Of a stretch of 64,000 nt of DNA, positions 24,630 to 35,248 are shown in pieces. Location of the stretch: assembly GCF_005250615.1 (NCBI RefSeq), contig NZ_SULM01000011.1:1-64000 (forward strand). The letters are read 5' to 3'. Both the position numbers and the translations under genes were made by a program. The notes beneath the pieces are model-generated. The model did no database searches and was not told where the DNA came from. It worked only from the letters and a program-made list of their open reading frames with translations. This DNA is from Pseudomonas rhizoryzae (GTDB lineage: Bacteria; Pseudomonadota; Gammaproteobacteria; Pseudomonadales; Pseudomonadaceae). Position 1 is the first letter of the stretch. Every line of letters begins with the position of its first letter.

Positions 24630-25654
24630 CTCGAACGCACCGGACCGGTGGACGTACCGGGGATAAGCGGCACGTCCCAGACTTCCACCAGCTCTGCCGC
24701 CGGTACGCCGCGGGCGCGCTCGATGGCCATGTGGGCGATGCGCCGCCCGGCGAGACGGATCGAGGAACGCAAGACGGTGAGTCCCGGTGCGGCGATCTCC
24801 GTCGGCAGTGCCGCGACGACATCGTCGTGGGCGAGCAGGGAGACATCGCCGGGAATGCTGAGCCCGGCTTCGGCGACGGCCCGGGCCGCGCCTATGGCCT
24901 GCAGCACCGACGAGCAGAGAAAGGCGGTCGGGGGTTCGGCCAGGGCCAGCATGCCGCGGGCGGCCTGGTAGCCGCGGGCATAGGTCTGCTGCCCGGCAGC
25001 CATCAGCGCGGGATCGGCACTCAGACCCGCGGCGGCGAGTTCGGTCAGATAACCGGCGCGGCGATCACGACCATAGGCCAGGTGCTCCTCGCCATTGAGC
25101 AGGGCGATGCGCCTATGACCAAAGCCGATCAGATGCGCGGTGCCCTTGGCGAAGGCGCCGACGCTGTCGACGCTGAGCGAGGCGACGTTCTGGCCGAACA
25201 CCGGCAAGCCGTGGGCGACCACCGGAAAGGCGATCTCGGCGAGGTCGGAGGTCTCCGGATCGTCGAACACCGGCGACAGCAACACCAGGGCGTCCACCGC
25301 GCCCGAGCCGATGACGCGCTCGCACACGGCGCGCTCCTGGCCCTTGAGCGTGGGTAGCAGATGAATGGCCAGGCCGCATTCGGCGGCCGTTTCGCTGATG
25401 CCCGTCAGCAGGTCGGTGACGATGGGATTTTCCAGCATGTTGTCGTGGATCGACAGCAGGATGCCCAGGGCGTCGGCCCGCCCGGTCGCCAGGCGCAACG
25501 CAGTCGGATTCGGCTGGTAGTTGAGGCGTTGCGCCGCCTCCAAGACTCGCTGGCGCGTTTTGGCGCCCACCTCCGGATAGCCGTTCAGGGCCCGGCTCAC
25601 GGTGGTCGGCGAGAGGCCCAGATGGGCCGCGAGATCCTTCAGGCTGTTGATCAT
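24626..25654 (-). CDS. LacI family transcriptional regulator (AglR/ThuR-like position)
   Basis: 342 residues. The HTH at the very N-terminus is LKDLAAHLGLSPTTVSRALN, followed by the hinge LNYQPNPTALRLATG and the ligand-binding core (GILLSIHDN, GSGAVDALVLLSP, GFGHRRIALLNG, TAFLCSSVLQAIGAARAVAEA). It is divergent from the sugar ABC-transporter operon, and a perfect 16-bp palindrome in the gap is its likely operator. It ends tail-to-tail with the other LacI gene, overlapping it by 4 bp. It belongs to the subgroup that controls alpha-glucoside (trehalose, maltose, sucrose) uptake, by position rather than proof. Confidence 0.9.
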   Translation of the reverse strand: MINSLKDLAAHLGLSPTTVSRALNGYPEVGAKTRQRVLEAAQRLNYQPNPTALRLATGRADALGILLSIHDNMLENPIVTDLLTGISETAAECGLAIHLLPTLKGQERAVCERVIGSGAVDALVLLSPVFDDPETSDLAEIAFPVVAHGLPVFGQNVASLSVDSVGAFAKGTAHLIGFGHRRIALLNGEEHLAYGRDRRAGYLTELAAAGLSADPALMAAGQQTYARGYQAARGMLALAEPPTAFLCSSVLQAIGAARAVAEAGLSIPGDVSLLAHDDVVAALPTEIAAPGLTVLRSSIRLAGRRIAHMAIERARGVPAAELVEVWDVPLIPGTSTGPVRSS

Positions 25655-25773
25655 GTTGTTGTCGGTACCTGGCGGATAGGTGAAGCCGTTCGAAGAAGAA
25701 GCTCATCGGGAAGCGGCCGGATAATACGGCGATTGACACCTCCGGCAAAGTAGCGCAGTCTGCCTCCAGCGCT

Positions 25774-25789
25774 TTCAAAGCGCTTTGAA
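25774..25789. promoter_or_regulatory. LacI-family operator before the sugar ABC operon
   Basis: TTCAAAGCGCTTTGAA is a perfect 16-bp palindrome with the central GC typical of LacI-family operators. It lies 119 nt before the divergent LacI start and 227 nt before the binding-protein start, inside a 361-bp gap. No other clear motif was seen in the gap. Confidence 0.7.
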
Positions 25790-26015
25790 TAGGGTTTTCA
25801 TCGACTTCTCCTGGTGATTTGAGCTGTTTGTAAAGCAGTCGACCGAGCGCTTCGACGGTATTCGAAGGCCGGTATCGATCCGCGACACGCAGCGTCCGTA
25901 CCTGGGAAGACAACAACAACAATGAAAGGCCAGGTAACCGTTTCGCCTTCGCCCGCGCCGCTCACCGGGGCGCTGAAGGCCGCTACGGACGGCTGCCGGC
26001 CAGGAGATGAACAGC

Positions 26016-27272
26016 ATGTTTAAGCGACTAGCCGGAGTGCTCGTCACCGGCGTTCTGCTGGGCGGCGTCGCCCAGGCCGAGGAGTTGTCCATCGTCGCCG
26101 GCTCGATCGGCAAGGACATCGAGGAGTTGCGCCTGCAGCTCGATGCCTTCGAGAAGGCCAGTGGCCACAAGGTGAAGATCGTCACCATGCCCGCCTCGGC
26201 CACCGATCAATTCGGTCAGTACCGCCTGTGGCTGTCGGCCGGCAACAAGGACATCGACGTCTACCGCACCGACGTGGTCTGGGCCCCGCAACTGGCCGCC
26301 AGCTTCGTCGACCTTTCGGACGCCATGAAAGACGTGGTCGGCCAGCACTCGCCCTCGGTGATCGCCTCCCAGACCGTGAATGGCAAACTGGTGGCCATGC
26401 CGATGTTCTCGGATGCCCCGGCGCTCTACTACCGCAAGGACCTGCTGGAAAAGTACGGCAAGCCCGTGCCCACCACCTGGACCGAACTGGCGAGCACCGC
26501 CAAGGAGATCCAGGACGCGGAACGTGCCGCCGGGCAACCCCAGCTCAACGGCTACGTGTTCCAGGGCGCCGCCTACGAGGGCACCACCTGCGTGGGTCTG
26601 GAGTTGATCGCCTCCAATGGCGGCGGCGATATCATCTCGCCCCAGGGCGACATCACCGTCGACAACCCCAAGGCCGCCGAGGCCCTGAGCATGGCCCACG
26701 GCTGGGTCGGCACCATCGCGCCCAAGGGCGTGCTCGGCTACCAGGAAGAGGACGCCCGCGGCGTCTGGCAGACCGGCAACGCCGTGTTCATGCGCAACTG
26801 GCCCTATGCCTATCCGCTGGGCAATGGCGCCGACTCGCCCATCAAGGGCAAGTTCGAGGTCGCGCCCCTGCCGGCCGGTGCCGGTGGCAAGTCAGCGGCC
26901 TGCCTGGGTGGCTGGAATCTCGCGGTCTCCAAGTACTCGACCCACCAGCAGGCGGCCATCGAGTTGGTCCGCTACCTGGTCTCGGCCGAGGCCCAGAAGC
27001 AGCGGGCCCTGCTGAACGCCCGCCTGCCCTCGATTCCGGCGCTGTACCAGGACCCGGACATCGTCGCCCAGCAACCGCTGGTAGCACGCTGGAAAGACGT
27101 CTTCGAGAACGCCGTCCCGCGTCCCTCGGCGCCGACCAAGACGCGCTACAACGAGGTCTCGCAACAATTCTGGACCACGGTCAACCGCACCCTGGCCGGC
27201 CAGGGCGATGCGGCGAGCAATCTCGACGCCCTGGACAAGCAGTTGCGACGGCTGAAGCGCAACGCCTGGTAA
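26016..27272 (+). CDS. sugar ABC transporter substrate-binding protein
   Basis: 418 residues, with a signal peptide ending near GGVAQAEE (residues 1-22) and a family-1 extracellular solute-binding fold (MalE/ThuE type). Conserved signs include YRTDVVWAPQLA, PMFSDAPALYYRKDLLEKYG, WTELASTAKEIQ, FMRNWPYAYPLG and AACLGGWNLAVSKYSTHQQA. It captures an oligosaccharide or disaccharide in the periplasm and hands it to the two permeases encoded next. I start at the second Met (26016) because AGGAG then sits 9 nt upstream, whereas the first ATG directly abuts it. Trehalose, maltose or sucrose are likely ligands given the linked alpha-glucosidase and invertase. Confidence 0.9.
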   Translation: MFKRLAGVLVTGVLLGGVAQAEELSIVAGSIGKDIEELRLQLDAFEKASGHKVKIVTMPASATDQFGQYRLWLSAGNKDIDVYRTDVVWAPQLAASFVDLSDAMKDVVGQHSPSVIASQTVNGKLVAMPMFSDAPALYYRKDLLEKYGKPVPTTWTELASTAKEIQDAERAAGQPQLNGYVFQGAAYEGTTCVGLELIASNGGGDIISPQGDITVDNPKAAEALSMAHGWVGTIAPKGVLGYQEEDARGVWQTGNAVFMRNWPYAYPLGNGADSPIKGKFEVAPLPAGAGGKSAACLGGWNLAVSKYSTHQQAAIELVRYLVSAEAQKQRALLNARLPSIPALYQDPDIVAQQPLVARWKDVFENAVPRPSAPTKTRYNEVSQQFWTTVNRTLAGQGDAASNLDALDKQLRRLKRNAW

Positions 27273-27354
27273 GGCCTGCACGAGCGCTCGGACCTCGCCC
27301 CGAGGTCCGAGCGCATGCCCTTGGTGGCTGTCCCGGCCACGCCAAGCTTCACGG

Positions 27355-28352
27355 ATGCACCCGATCATGACACTCTTCGAATCCGCTCCCACGCCCCCTG
27401 CCGCGGTCACCCCCAAGGCGGCGAACTCGCGCTCCAGGCTGTCCCGCCAACGGCAACGCGCCGCCCTGCTGTTCATCGCGCCGATGCTGGTGGTGCTCGC
27501 CGGGGTAGCCGCCTGGCCGCTGCTCAAGACGATCTACTTCTCCTTCACCGATGCCCGCCTGGGTGATCTGTCCAGCGCGGCCTTCGTCGGCTTGCGCAAC
27601 TACTACGAGTGGGTGGATTACGGCGAGGGTCAGGGCGAGGCCTTCGGCGTGCTGGTAGATCCGGTCTGGTGGCAGGCGGTCTGGAACACGGTGCGCTACA
27701 CCCTGATCTCGGTCAGCCTGGAAACCTTCTTCGGTCTGATCGTCGCCCTGGTGCTCAACGCCCAGTTTCCCGGACGCGCGCTGGTCCGCGCGGCGGTGCT
27801 GATTCCCTGGGCCATTCCCACCATCGTCTCGGCCAAGTTGTGGGCCTGGATGATGAACGACCAGTTCGGCATCCTGAACGATCTGCTGGTCCACCTCGGC
27901 GTGCTGGCCGCGCCCATCGCCTGGACCGCCTCGCCGGATACCGCCATGACCGCGGTCATCATCGTCGACGTCTGGAAAACCACGCCCTTCATGGCGCTGC
28001 TGATCCTGGCCGGTCTGCAACTGGTGCCCGGCGACGTCTACGAAGCCGCGCGCATCGATGGCGTGCATCCAGTCAAGGTGTTCTTCCGCGTGACCCTGCC
28101 GCTGATCCGGCCGGCGATCCTGGTGGCGGTGATCTTCCGCGCCCTGGATGCCCTGCGCGTCTTCGATCTGATCTACGTGCTGACGCCGAACAATTCCGAG
28201 ACCAAGACCATGAGCGTCTACGCCCAGGAAAATCTGTTCCAGTTCGACAACTTCGCCCAGGGCTCGGCGGCCTCGACCCTGCTGTTCCTGGTGGTCGCGC
28301 TGATCACCCTGATCTACCTCAAGACCGCTCGACTCGACCTGGGAGCCAGCAA

Positions 28353-28356
<4 letters not shown>
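27355..28356 (+). CDS. sugar ABC transporter permease (MalF-like)
   Basis: 333 residues with six predicted membrane helices. It has the cytoplasmic EAA loop for the ATPase contact (YEAARIDGVHPVKVFFRVTL, about residue 225) and the family ending FQFDNFAQGSAASTLLFLVV. The start is uncertain: an ATG at 27367 (MTLFESAPT) is equally possible and neither has a strong ribosome-binding site. It overlaps the next permease gene by 4 bp, showing coupled translation. Confidence 0.9.
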
Positions 28357-29195
<839 letters not shown>

Positions 29196-29201
29196 TCCGC
29201 C

Positions 29202-30887
29202 ATGACCAATCCTCAGAACCAAGCCGTCGACCGCGACTGGTGGCGCGGCGCGGTGATCTACGAGATCTATCCCCGCTCCTTCCAGGACAGCAACGGCGAC
29301 GGCATCGGCGATCTCGCCGGCATTACCACGCGGCTGCCCTATGTGGCCGAGCTGGGAGTGGATGCCATCTGGATCGCGCCCTTCATGCGCTCGCCCATGG
29401 CCGATTTCGGCTATGACGTCTCCGACTATCGCGACGTCGATCCGCAATTCGGCACCCTCGCCGACTTCGATGCCTTGGTCAGCCGTGCCCACGCACTGGG
29501 CCTCAAGGTGATGATCGACCTGGTGCTGTCGCACACCTCCAGCCGCCATCCCTGGTTCGCCGAGAGTCGTCGTGATCGCCACAACGCCCGCGCCGACTGG
29601 TACGTCTGGGCCGATGCCAAGCCCGACGGCTCGCCGCCCAACAACTGGCTGTCCAACTTCGGCGGCTCCGCCTGGGAATGGGATGCCGGCCGGGGCCAGT
29701 ATTACCTGCACAATTTCCTCATCGAGCAGCCCGACCTCAACTTCCACAACGAAGCGGTGGTGCAGGCGGTGCTGGACGTGGTGCGCTTCTGGCTCGACCG
29801 GGGCGTCGACGGCTTCCGCCTCGACACCGCGAACTTCTATTTCCACGACGCCGAGCTCAGAGACAATCCGCCGCTACCGGCGGAACTGCAGAACGAGCGC
29901 CTGGCCCCGCGGGATCGCCCCTACAACTGGCAGGATCACCGCTACGACAAGAATCGCCCGGAAAACCTCGGTTTCCTGCGGCGCTTCCGCGCCCTGCTCG
30001 ACGAGTATCCTGCGGCCACCGCCGTCGGCGAAGTGGGCGAAATGATCCACGGCACGGCGCTGATGGCCGAATACACCGGCGGCGGCGATCGGCTGCACAT
30101 GTGCTACGCCTTCGATTTCCTCAATACCGCCCTGCCGGCGGTAGAGGATATCCGGCCGGTGATCGAGGACTTCGAGCGGGCGGCCGCCGATGGCTGGGCC
30201 TGTTGGGCCTTTTCCAACCATGACGTGGTGCGCCATGCCACGCGCTGGGCCAAGGACCGACCGGACGGCACGGCCATCCTGCGCCTGGCGGCGGCGATCC
30301 TGCTCACCCTGCGCGGCTCGGTGTGCCTGTACCAGGGCGAAGAACTGGGCCAGACCGAGGCGGACATCGCCTTCGCCGACATCGTCGATCCCTGGGGCAA
30401 ACGCTACTGGCCAGCCATCAAGGGCCGCGACGGCTGCCGCACGCCCATGGTCTGGAGCGCCGCGCTACCTCAGGGTGGTTTCACCGAGGCGACGGTCAGG
30501 CCCTGGCTGCCGGTACCGGCCAAACACCTGCCGCTGGCGGTGGATCGTCAGGCGCAACGCGCCGATTCCCTGCTCACCTGCTATCGGACCCTGCTCGCCT
30601 GGCGCCGGACGCTCCCGGCGCTGGTCAAGGGCTCGATCCAGTTTCTCGACCTGCATCCGCAGGTGCTCGCCTTCGAACGACAACTCGGCGCAGAACGCCT
30701 GCTGGTGGCCTTCAACCTGGCCGGTGGCCAGCCGCTGGAACTGGCGCTTGCGCCGAGTCTCGCCGAGCACCTGCGGGAAGACCTCACGCCAGCACTGCTG
30801 GGCGGGCGCCTCGAACGCCAACGCCTGCTGCTGCCGCCCCACTCCGGCTTGATCGCCCGCCTCGCGGGCGGCGCCGATCACCGCTAA
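29202..30887 (+). CDS. GH13 alpha-glucosidase (AglA-like)
   Basis: A 561-residue cytoplasmic (beta/alpha)8 glycosidase that hydrolyses alpha-glucosides after import. It shows region I DLVLSHTSSRHPWF, region II DGFRLDTANF (nucleophile Asp208), region III AVGEVGE (acid/base Glu277) and region IV FSNHDVVR (stabilising Asp341), plus the N-terminal WWRGAVIYEIYPRSFQD. It is embedded between the permease and ATPase genes, as in the agl and thu operons I recall from rhizobia. It could act on sucrose, maltose, trehalulose or isomaltose; oligo-1,6-glucosidase is the main alternative. Confidence 0.9.
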   Translation: MTNPQNQAVDRDWWRGAVIYEIYPRSFQDSNGDGIGDLAGITTRLPYVAELGVDAIWIAPFMRSPMADFGYDVSDYRDVDPQFGTLADFDALVSRAHALGLKVMIDLVLSHTSSRHPWFAESRRDRHNARADWYVWADAKPDGSPPNNWLSNFGGSAWEWDAGRGQYYLHNFLIEQPDLNFHNEAVVQAVLDVVRFWLDRGVDGFRLDTANFYFHDAELRDNPPLPAELQNERLAPRDRPYNWQDHRYDKNRPENLGFLRRFRALLDEYPAATAVGEVGEMIHGTALMAEYTGGGDRLHMCYAFDFLNTALPAVEDIRPVIEDFERAAADGWACWAFSNHDVVRHATRWAKDRPDGTAILRLAAAILLTLRGSVCLYQGEELGQTEADIAFADIVDPWGKRYWPAIKGRDGCRTPMVWSAALPQGGFTEATVRPWLPVPAKHLPLAVDRQAQRADSLLTCYRTLLAWRRTLPALVKGSIQFLDLHPQVLAFERQLGAERLLVAFNLAGGQPLELALAPSLAEHLREDLTPALLGGRLERQRLLLPPHSGLIARLAGGADHR

Positions 30888-30904
30888 CCGCTGAGGACTC
30901 CTGG

Positions 30905-31999
30905 ATGACCACGCTCACCCTCAAAGGGATCAAGAAACGCTACGGCAACGCCGAGATCCTGCAGCACATCGACCTCGACATCCGCTCGGGGGAATTCATC
31001 GTCTTCGTCGGCCCGTCCGGCTGCGGCAAGTCGACCCTGTTGCGGGTCATCGCCGGCCTGGAAGACATCACCGCCGGCACCTTCTCCATCGATGGCGAGG
31101 TGGTCAACGACCGCACGCCCAAGGAGCGCGGGATCGCCATGGTGTTCCAGTCCTATGCGCTCTATCCGCACATGACGGTCTACCAGAACATGGCCTTCGG
31201 CCTGACCCTGGACAAGGGTACGCCCAAGTCGGAGATCGACGTCCGCGTCCGCCGCGCCGCCGAGGCGCTGCAACTCACGCCTTACCTCGAGCGGCTGCCC
31301 AAGGCGCTGTCCGGTGGCCAGCGCCAGCGCGTGGCCATCGGCCGGGCCATTACCCGCGATCCCAAGGTGTTCCTGTTCGACGAACCCCTGTCCAACCTCG
31401 ACGCCGCCCTGCGCGTGCAGACGCGCATCGAGATCGCCCGGCTGCACGAGCAGATGCCCAACACCACCATGATCTACGTCACCCACGATCAGGTGGAGGC
31501 CATGACCCTGGCCGACCGCATCGTGGTGCTCAATGGCGGTCGCGTCGAGCAGGTCGGTTCGCCCCTGGAACTCTACGACGATCCGGACAACCTCTTCGTC
31601 GCCCGCTTCCTCGGCTCGCCGGCGATGAACATCCTGCCCGCCACCGCCCGCGAAGGGCGCCTGGATCTGCAGGGCGCGCAAGGCGAGCAAACTCTGAGCG
31701 CGCCGCCTGGCATCCAGGGTGAGCTGCACCTGGGGGTCCGCCCGGAACACCTGCACCTGGCCCCCGCCGGCCAGGGCATCCTGTCCGGCACCGTCACCCT
31801 GACCGAGCAACTCGGCGAATTGACGCTGGTGTACCTGGACCTCGGCAACGGCGGCGAGCCGCTGGTGGTCAAGGTGGCCGGCAAGGCCGAGCTGCATCCC
31901 GACCAACAGGTACAGCTGACCTGCGCGCCCGAGCACCTGCGCTACTTCGATGCGGAAGGTCGCGCGCTGCGCCAGCACCGGCACAGCGCGGTCGCCTGA
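30905..31999 (+). CDS. sugar ABC transporter ATP-binding protein (MalK/UgpC/AglK-like)
   Basis: A 364-residue ATPase driving the upstream permeases. Walker A is GPSGCGKST (about residues 37-45), followed by the Q-loop MVFQSYALYPHMTV, signature LSGGQRQRVAIGRA, Walker B VFLFDEPLSNLD and H-loop YVTHDQVEAMT. The C-terminal OB/TOBE domain (about 240-364) includes GVRPEHLHLAPAG and may take regulatory contacts. Start ATG 30905 lies 17 nt after the alpha-glucosidase stop. It is the last gene of the sugar operon. Confidence 0.94.
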   Translation: MTTLTLKGIKKRYGNAEILQHIDLDIRSGEFIVFVGPSGCGKSTLLRVIAGLEDITAGTFSIDGEVVNDRTPKERGIAMVFQSYALYPHMTVYQNMAFGLTLDKGTPKSEIDVRVRRAAEALQLTPYLERLPKALSGGQRQRVAIGRAITRDPKVFLFDEPLSNLDAALRVQTRIEIARLHEQMPNTTMIYVTHDQVEAMTLADRIVVLNGGRVEQVGSPLELYDDPDNLFVARFLGSPAMNILPATAREGRLDLQGAQGEQTLSAPPGIQGELHLGVRPEHLHLAPAGQGILSGTVTLTEQLGELTLVYLDLGNGGEPLVVKVAGKAELHPDQQVQLTCAPEHLRYFDAEGRALRQHRHSAVA

Positions 32000-32007
32000 G
32001 GGCGCCA

Positions 32008-32041
32008 CCGCCGCGCCGCATCCAGTAGGGCGGCGCGGCGG
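32008..32041. terminator. strong GC hairpin between the sugar operon and the first MCP gene
   Basis: A perfect 12-bp stem, CCGCCGCGCCGC (32008-32019) with GCGGCGCGGCGG (32030-32041), has a 10-nt loop and lies between convergent genes. It has no T-tract, so intrinsic termination is uncertain; it could block readthrough or protect the 3' ends. Confidence 0.5.
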
Positions 32042-32048
32042 GCACTCG

Positions 32049-33932
32049 CTAGATGCGGAAACCACCGACCAGCCGTTGCAACCGGCCGGCTTCCAAGGCG
32101 GTACAGGCCGCCAGGGTCGCCTGCAGGTTGTCGACGCCCTGCTGGTTCAGCAGGTTGATCTCGCTGATATCCATGTTCAGGGTCTCCACCACCGAGGTCT
32201 GTTCCTCGGTCGCAGTGGCGACGGACTGGTTCTGGCCGTCGATCTCGCCGATCCGCTCGGTCACGCTGCCCAGCCGCTCACCGGCGCTCTTGGCCACCTG
32301 CATGCTGTGGGCGCTCTGCCGCTGGCTTTCCTGCATCAGCGCCACCGCATCGCGCGAGCCGTTCTGCAACTCCTCGATCATCTGCTGAATCTGCTGCGCC
32401 GAACTCTGGGTGCGGCTAGCCAGGGAACGCACCTCGTCGGCCACCACGGCGAAGCCACGGCCGGCTTCACCGGCGCGGGCCGCTTCGATGGCGGCGTTGA
32501 GCGCCAGCAGGTTGGTCTGCTCGGAGATGCCGCGGATGACGTCGAGGATCTGGCCGATGTTGGCGGCCTTACCATTGAGTGCCTCGATATGTTCGCAACT
32601 GCTGCCGATCTTGGCTGATAGCGCCTGCATGGCGGTCATGGCCTCGTCCAACACGCGCCGCCCCTCTTCGCCCTGTTGCCGTGCGCTGCGCGCCTCGCTG
32701 GAGGCATGGGCGGCGTTGCGGGCAATTTCCTGGGTGGCGGCGCCCATCTCGTTGATCGCCGCGGCCACGCTGGTGGTGCGCTGGGATTGCACATCCGACT
32801 GCTGCATGGACGATTGCGAGGCCTCCAGCACCCGGTGAGTGCCCCGGTTGAGTTCACCGGTACTCTGGGCCACATCGCGGATCGAGGCATGGATACGCGC
32901 CACGAACTGGTTGAAGGCCTGGGCCAGCAGGCCGAATTCGTCGCGCGCCGCCACCGGCAAGCGGCGGGTCAGATCGCCCTCGCCCTGGGCGATGTCTTGC
33001 ATGGCGCGGCCGAGGTCGCGTAGCGGGCGCAGCAGCCCCCGGATCAGCAGGCCCAGCAGCAGCACCATGACGATGACCGCGACCACGGTCGCCACGATGG
33101 CCAGGTTGCGGGCCTGGGCCACCGGGGCATAGGCCTTGGCCTGATCGATGGACAGGCCCAGGTACCATTTCGCCGACGGCAAGCCTTCCACCGGGGTAAA
33201 GCTCACCAGGCGCTCACTGCCGTTCTGCGGCACCGTCTGGAAGCCGGGAATCAAGGTTGGCGTGTTATCCGGGAAGACGTCCTTGAGCGTCTTGAGCAGT
33301 TGTTCGGGATGGCTGCTGACCAGGATCTTGCCGTTGGCGTCGACCAGGAAGGCCTCGCCCAGACCGCCGACGTTGAGCGAGCCGATGATCTGCACCAGCG
33401 TGGACAGATCGAGATTTCCCGACACCACCGAGGTCAGTTGGCCGTCATGGAAAATGGGGGTCGCCATGGTCATGCCGAGCTTGCCGGTCATGGCGAAGAT
33501 GTAGGGCGTCGAGAGCGTCATTCCCCGCGCCGCCACCGCAGCGGTATACCAGCCGCGCGCGCGCGGATCGTAGCCGGTGGGCAATTGCTGGAACGGACGG
33601 GTGAGGTAGGTGCCATCGGGCTTGCTCAGATAGACGGAAGCGAAGGTGTCCGTATAGAGCTTCTGATCGGGCAGGCTGGTCAGCGGGGCCTGCGGACCCA
33701 GGGCAGCGATGGTCTGCGCCAGGGCTTCGACCAGCTTGATCCGGGCATCCAGCCAATAGGTGATGTTCAGGGCCGTGACCCGGCTGGTCTCCCCCAGGGT
33801 TTCCTTCAGGCTCTGGTCGATGGTCTGGCGCTGTAGATAGGTATTGAAGCCGGCAAAGGCGGCCAGAACCAGGCTCATCACCAAGGCGGTAGCCAGCAGA
33901 ATCTTATGGCTGAACTTGAGCTGCTTGAGCAC
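32049..33932 (-). CDS. methyl-accepting chemotaxis protein, dCache type (copy 1)
   Basis: A 627-residue chemoreceptor. TM1 is at ~11-31. A double-Cache periplasmic domain (about 35-275) contains [12 protein letters not shown] and [12 protein letters not shown]2 at ~282-305 is followed by HAMP and a cytoplasmic signalling domain with the hairpin tip [20 protein letters not shown]. There is no C-terminal CheR-docking pentapeptide (it ends LVGGFRI). The GTG start has GGAG upstream. Its signalling half is nearly identical to the two MCPs at 38-42 kb. It lies beside the catabolic island, divergent from its first gene. Confidence 0.93.
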   Translation of the reverse strand: MLKQLKFSHKILLATALVMSLVLAAFAGFNTYLQRQTIDQSLKETLGETSRVTALNITYWLDARIKLVEALAQTIAALGPQAPLTSLPDQKLYTDTFASVYLSKPDGTYLTRPFQQLPTGYDPRARGWYTAAVAARGMTLSTPYIFAMTGKLGMTMATPIFHDGQLTSVVSGNLDLSTLVQIIGSLNVGGLGEAFLVDANGKILVSSHPEQLLKTLKDVFPDNTPTLIPGFQTVPQNGSERLVSFTPVEGLPSAKWYLGLSIDQAKAYAPVAQARNLAIVATVVAVIVMVLLLGLLIRGLLRPLRDLGRAMQDIAQGEGDLTRRLPVAARDEFGLLAQAFNQFVARIHASIRDVAQSTGELNRGTHRVLEASQSSMQQSDVQSQRTTSVAAAINEMGAATQEIARNAAHASSEARSARQQGEEGRRVLDEAMTAMQALSAKIGSSCEHIEALNGKAANIGQILDVIRGISEQTNLLALNAAIEAARAGEAGRGFAVVADEVRSLASRTQSSAQQIQQMIEELQNGSRDAVALMQESQRQSAHSMQVAKSAGERLGSVTERIGEIDGQNQSVATATEEQTSVVETLNMDISEINLLNQQGVDNLQATLAACTALEAGRLQRLVGGFRI

Positions 33933-34207
33933 GAAATATTCTCCATGACAGTGTTCGACGCGAAAGCTTTACCGTCCAGCCGATTCCCGGCTGAACGGGG
34001 GACGACAGCCTCTACTCACCATCCGGGAGCAACCCGGCCAGTGCCGTGACGCCACAGGACGGACGCCCTTTCCACCTGGCTGCGAGTTACCTATTCAGAT
34101 CCGCCGCGCTATCGCCTGGCTACCGGTGGCAGCGGTCAGGCCGGGGTGGCTTCCCAGTTGGCAGCTACAACCCGCCAGAATCTGGCAAACCTGCTTGCTA
34201 GAGATGG

Positions 34208-34280
34208 TTGACAAGGTTCCGCTAGCATCTCACCATTGCACTTGTTGGACAACCAACAAGCATCAATAAGTTGTCCAGAC
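34208..34280 (+). promoter_or_regulatory. promoter and FadR-type operator of the amidohydrolase-MFS island
   Basis: In the 389-bp gap between MCP copy 1 and the amidohydrolase, a perfect -35 TTGACA (34208-34213) precedes a poor -10 (CACCAT at 34231). Near the expected start lies the 20-bp inverted repeat CTTGTTGGACAACCAACAAG (34241-34260). It contains TTGTTGGACAA, which fits the TNGTNNNACNA consensus of FadR-subfamily regulators. A half-site GTTGTCCAGAC follows at 34270-34280. The likely ligand is the FadR-hydrolase fusion encoded 2 kb downstream. Nothing else was recognised in the gap. Confidence 0.6.
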
Positions 34281-34321
34281 CTGTTCGCCACGAGGCGGGA
34301 ACAGCCTAAGGATCACCGCCA

Positions 34322-35209
34322 ATGCATAACGACTTCACGATGGCCGCGGCACCACTCTGCCCAGGCCCCCTGCCCATCACCCAGGCGCCGGACTTCATCC
34401 TGCCGGCGGGTGCCTGCGATACCCACGCCCACGTCATCTCCCCGGACGTCGAGGCCTATCCGCTGGTCGAGAACCGCAGCTACACACCGGCGGCGGCGAC
34501 CGAGGCCCAGTACCTGGACATGCTCGACACCCTGGGTTTCAGCCGAGGGGTCCTGGTGCAACCCAGCATCTACGGCACCGACAACAGCTATCTGCTCGAA
34601 GTGCTCGCCCGCCATCCGGGGCGTTTGCGCGGCGTAACGATGGTGTCGCCCGAGATCAGCGATAGTGAATTGCAGCGGATGCATGCATTGGGCGTGCGCG
34701 GCGTGCGCTTCAACCTGCTGTTTCGGGGTGGCCCGGATCTTTCGCAGCTGGAGCGACTGGATGCGCGGATCGCGCCCTATGGCTGGCACCTGCAATTCTT
34801 GATCGACGTTCGGGACCTGACGTCTTTGGCCGAACGCCTCGCGCGACTGTCCTGCCCGGTGGTGATCGATCACATGGGCCATCTGCCAGCGGCAAACGGC
34901 TTGAACGATCCCGGCTTTCGGCGATTGCTCGACGGCCTGGAACGCCTTAACTGGTGGGTCAAGCTGTCGGGCGCCTATCGGCTGGGCACCCGCTACCCGG
35001 ACTTCGCTGAAGCTGACGCCCTGGCCTGTCGGCTGGTCGACACCCGTGCGGATCGCCTGCTCTGGGGCAGCGATTGGCCCCATGTCGCCCAGCAGCGGAT
35101 GCCCGATACCACGCGGCTACTCAATCGCCTGATGCGCTGGGCGCCCTCGCCTGCGCTGAGACACCGCATCCTGGTCGACAACCCCCGGGAGCTGTACGAC
35201 TTCAATTAG
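34322..35209 (+). CDS. amidohydrolase (COG3618 / LigI-like TIM-barrel hydrolase)
   Basis: A 295-residue metal-dependent hydrolase of the amidohydrolase-2 family, which includes 2-pyrone-4,6-dicarboxylate lactonase and sugar-lactone isomerases/hydrolases. HxH is in ACDTHAHVIS (His35, His37). It also has VQPSIYGTDNSYLLEVL, GVRGVRFNLLFRGG, WHLQFLID, DHMGHLPAA and the late Asp in LLWGSDWPH, the set expected for an active lactonase. AAGGA lies upstream of ATG 34322; ATG 34340 is an alternative start. Substrate unknown: a lactone of an aromatic or sugar acid is the best guess. First gene of the island, 39 nt before the transporter. Confidence 0.87.
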   Translation: MHNDFTMAAAPLCPGPLPITQAPDFILPAGACDTHAHVISPDVEAYPLVENRSYTPAAATEAQYLDMLDTLGFSRGVLVQPSIYGTDNSYLLEVLARHPGRLRGVTMVSPEISDSELQRMHALGVRGVRFNLLFRGGPDLSQLERLDARIAPYGWHLQFLIDVRDLTSLAERLARLSCPVVIDHMGHLPAANGLNDPGFRRLLDGLERLNWWVKLSGAYRLGTRYPDFAEADALACRLVDTRADRLLWGSDWPHVAQQRMPDTTRLLNRLMRWAPSPALRHRILVDNPRELYDFN

Positions 35210-35248
35210 CCAACCGCCCCTCTACCAAGGACGCCGGGAGAACAACAA

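Noticed and set aside
33933-34207. Sigma-28 promoter for MCP copy 1
   Set aside because: No TCAAG-N11-CGATAA arrangement found on the minus strand of this gap.
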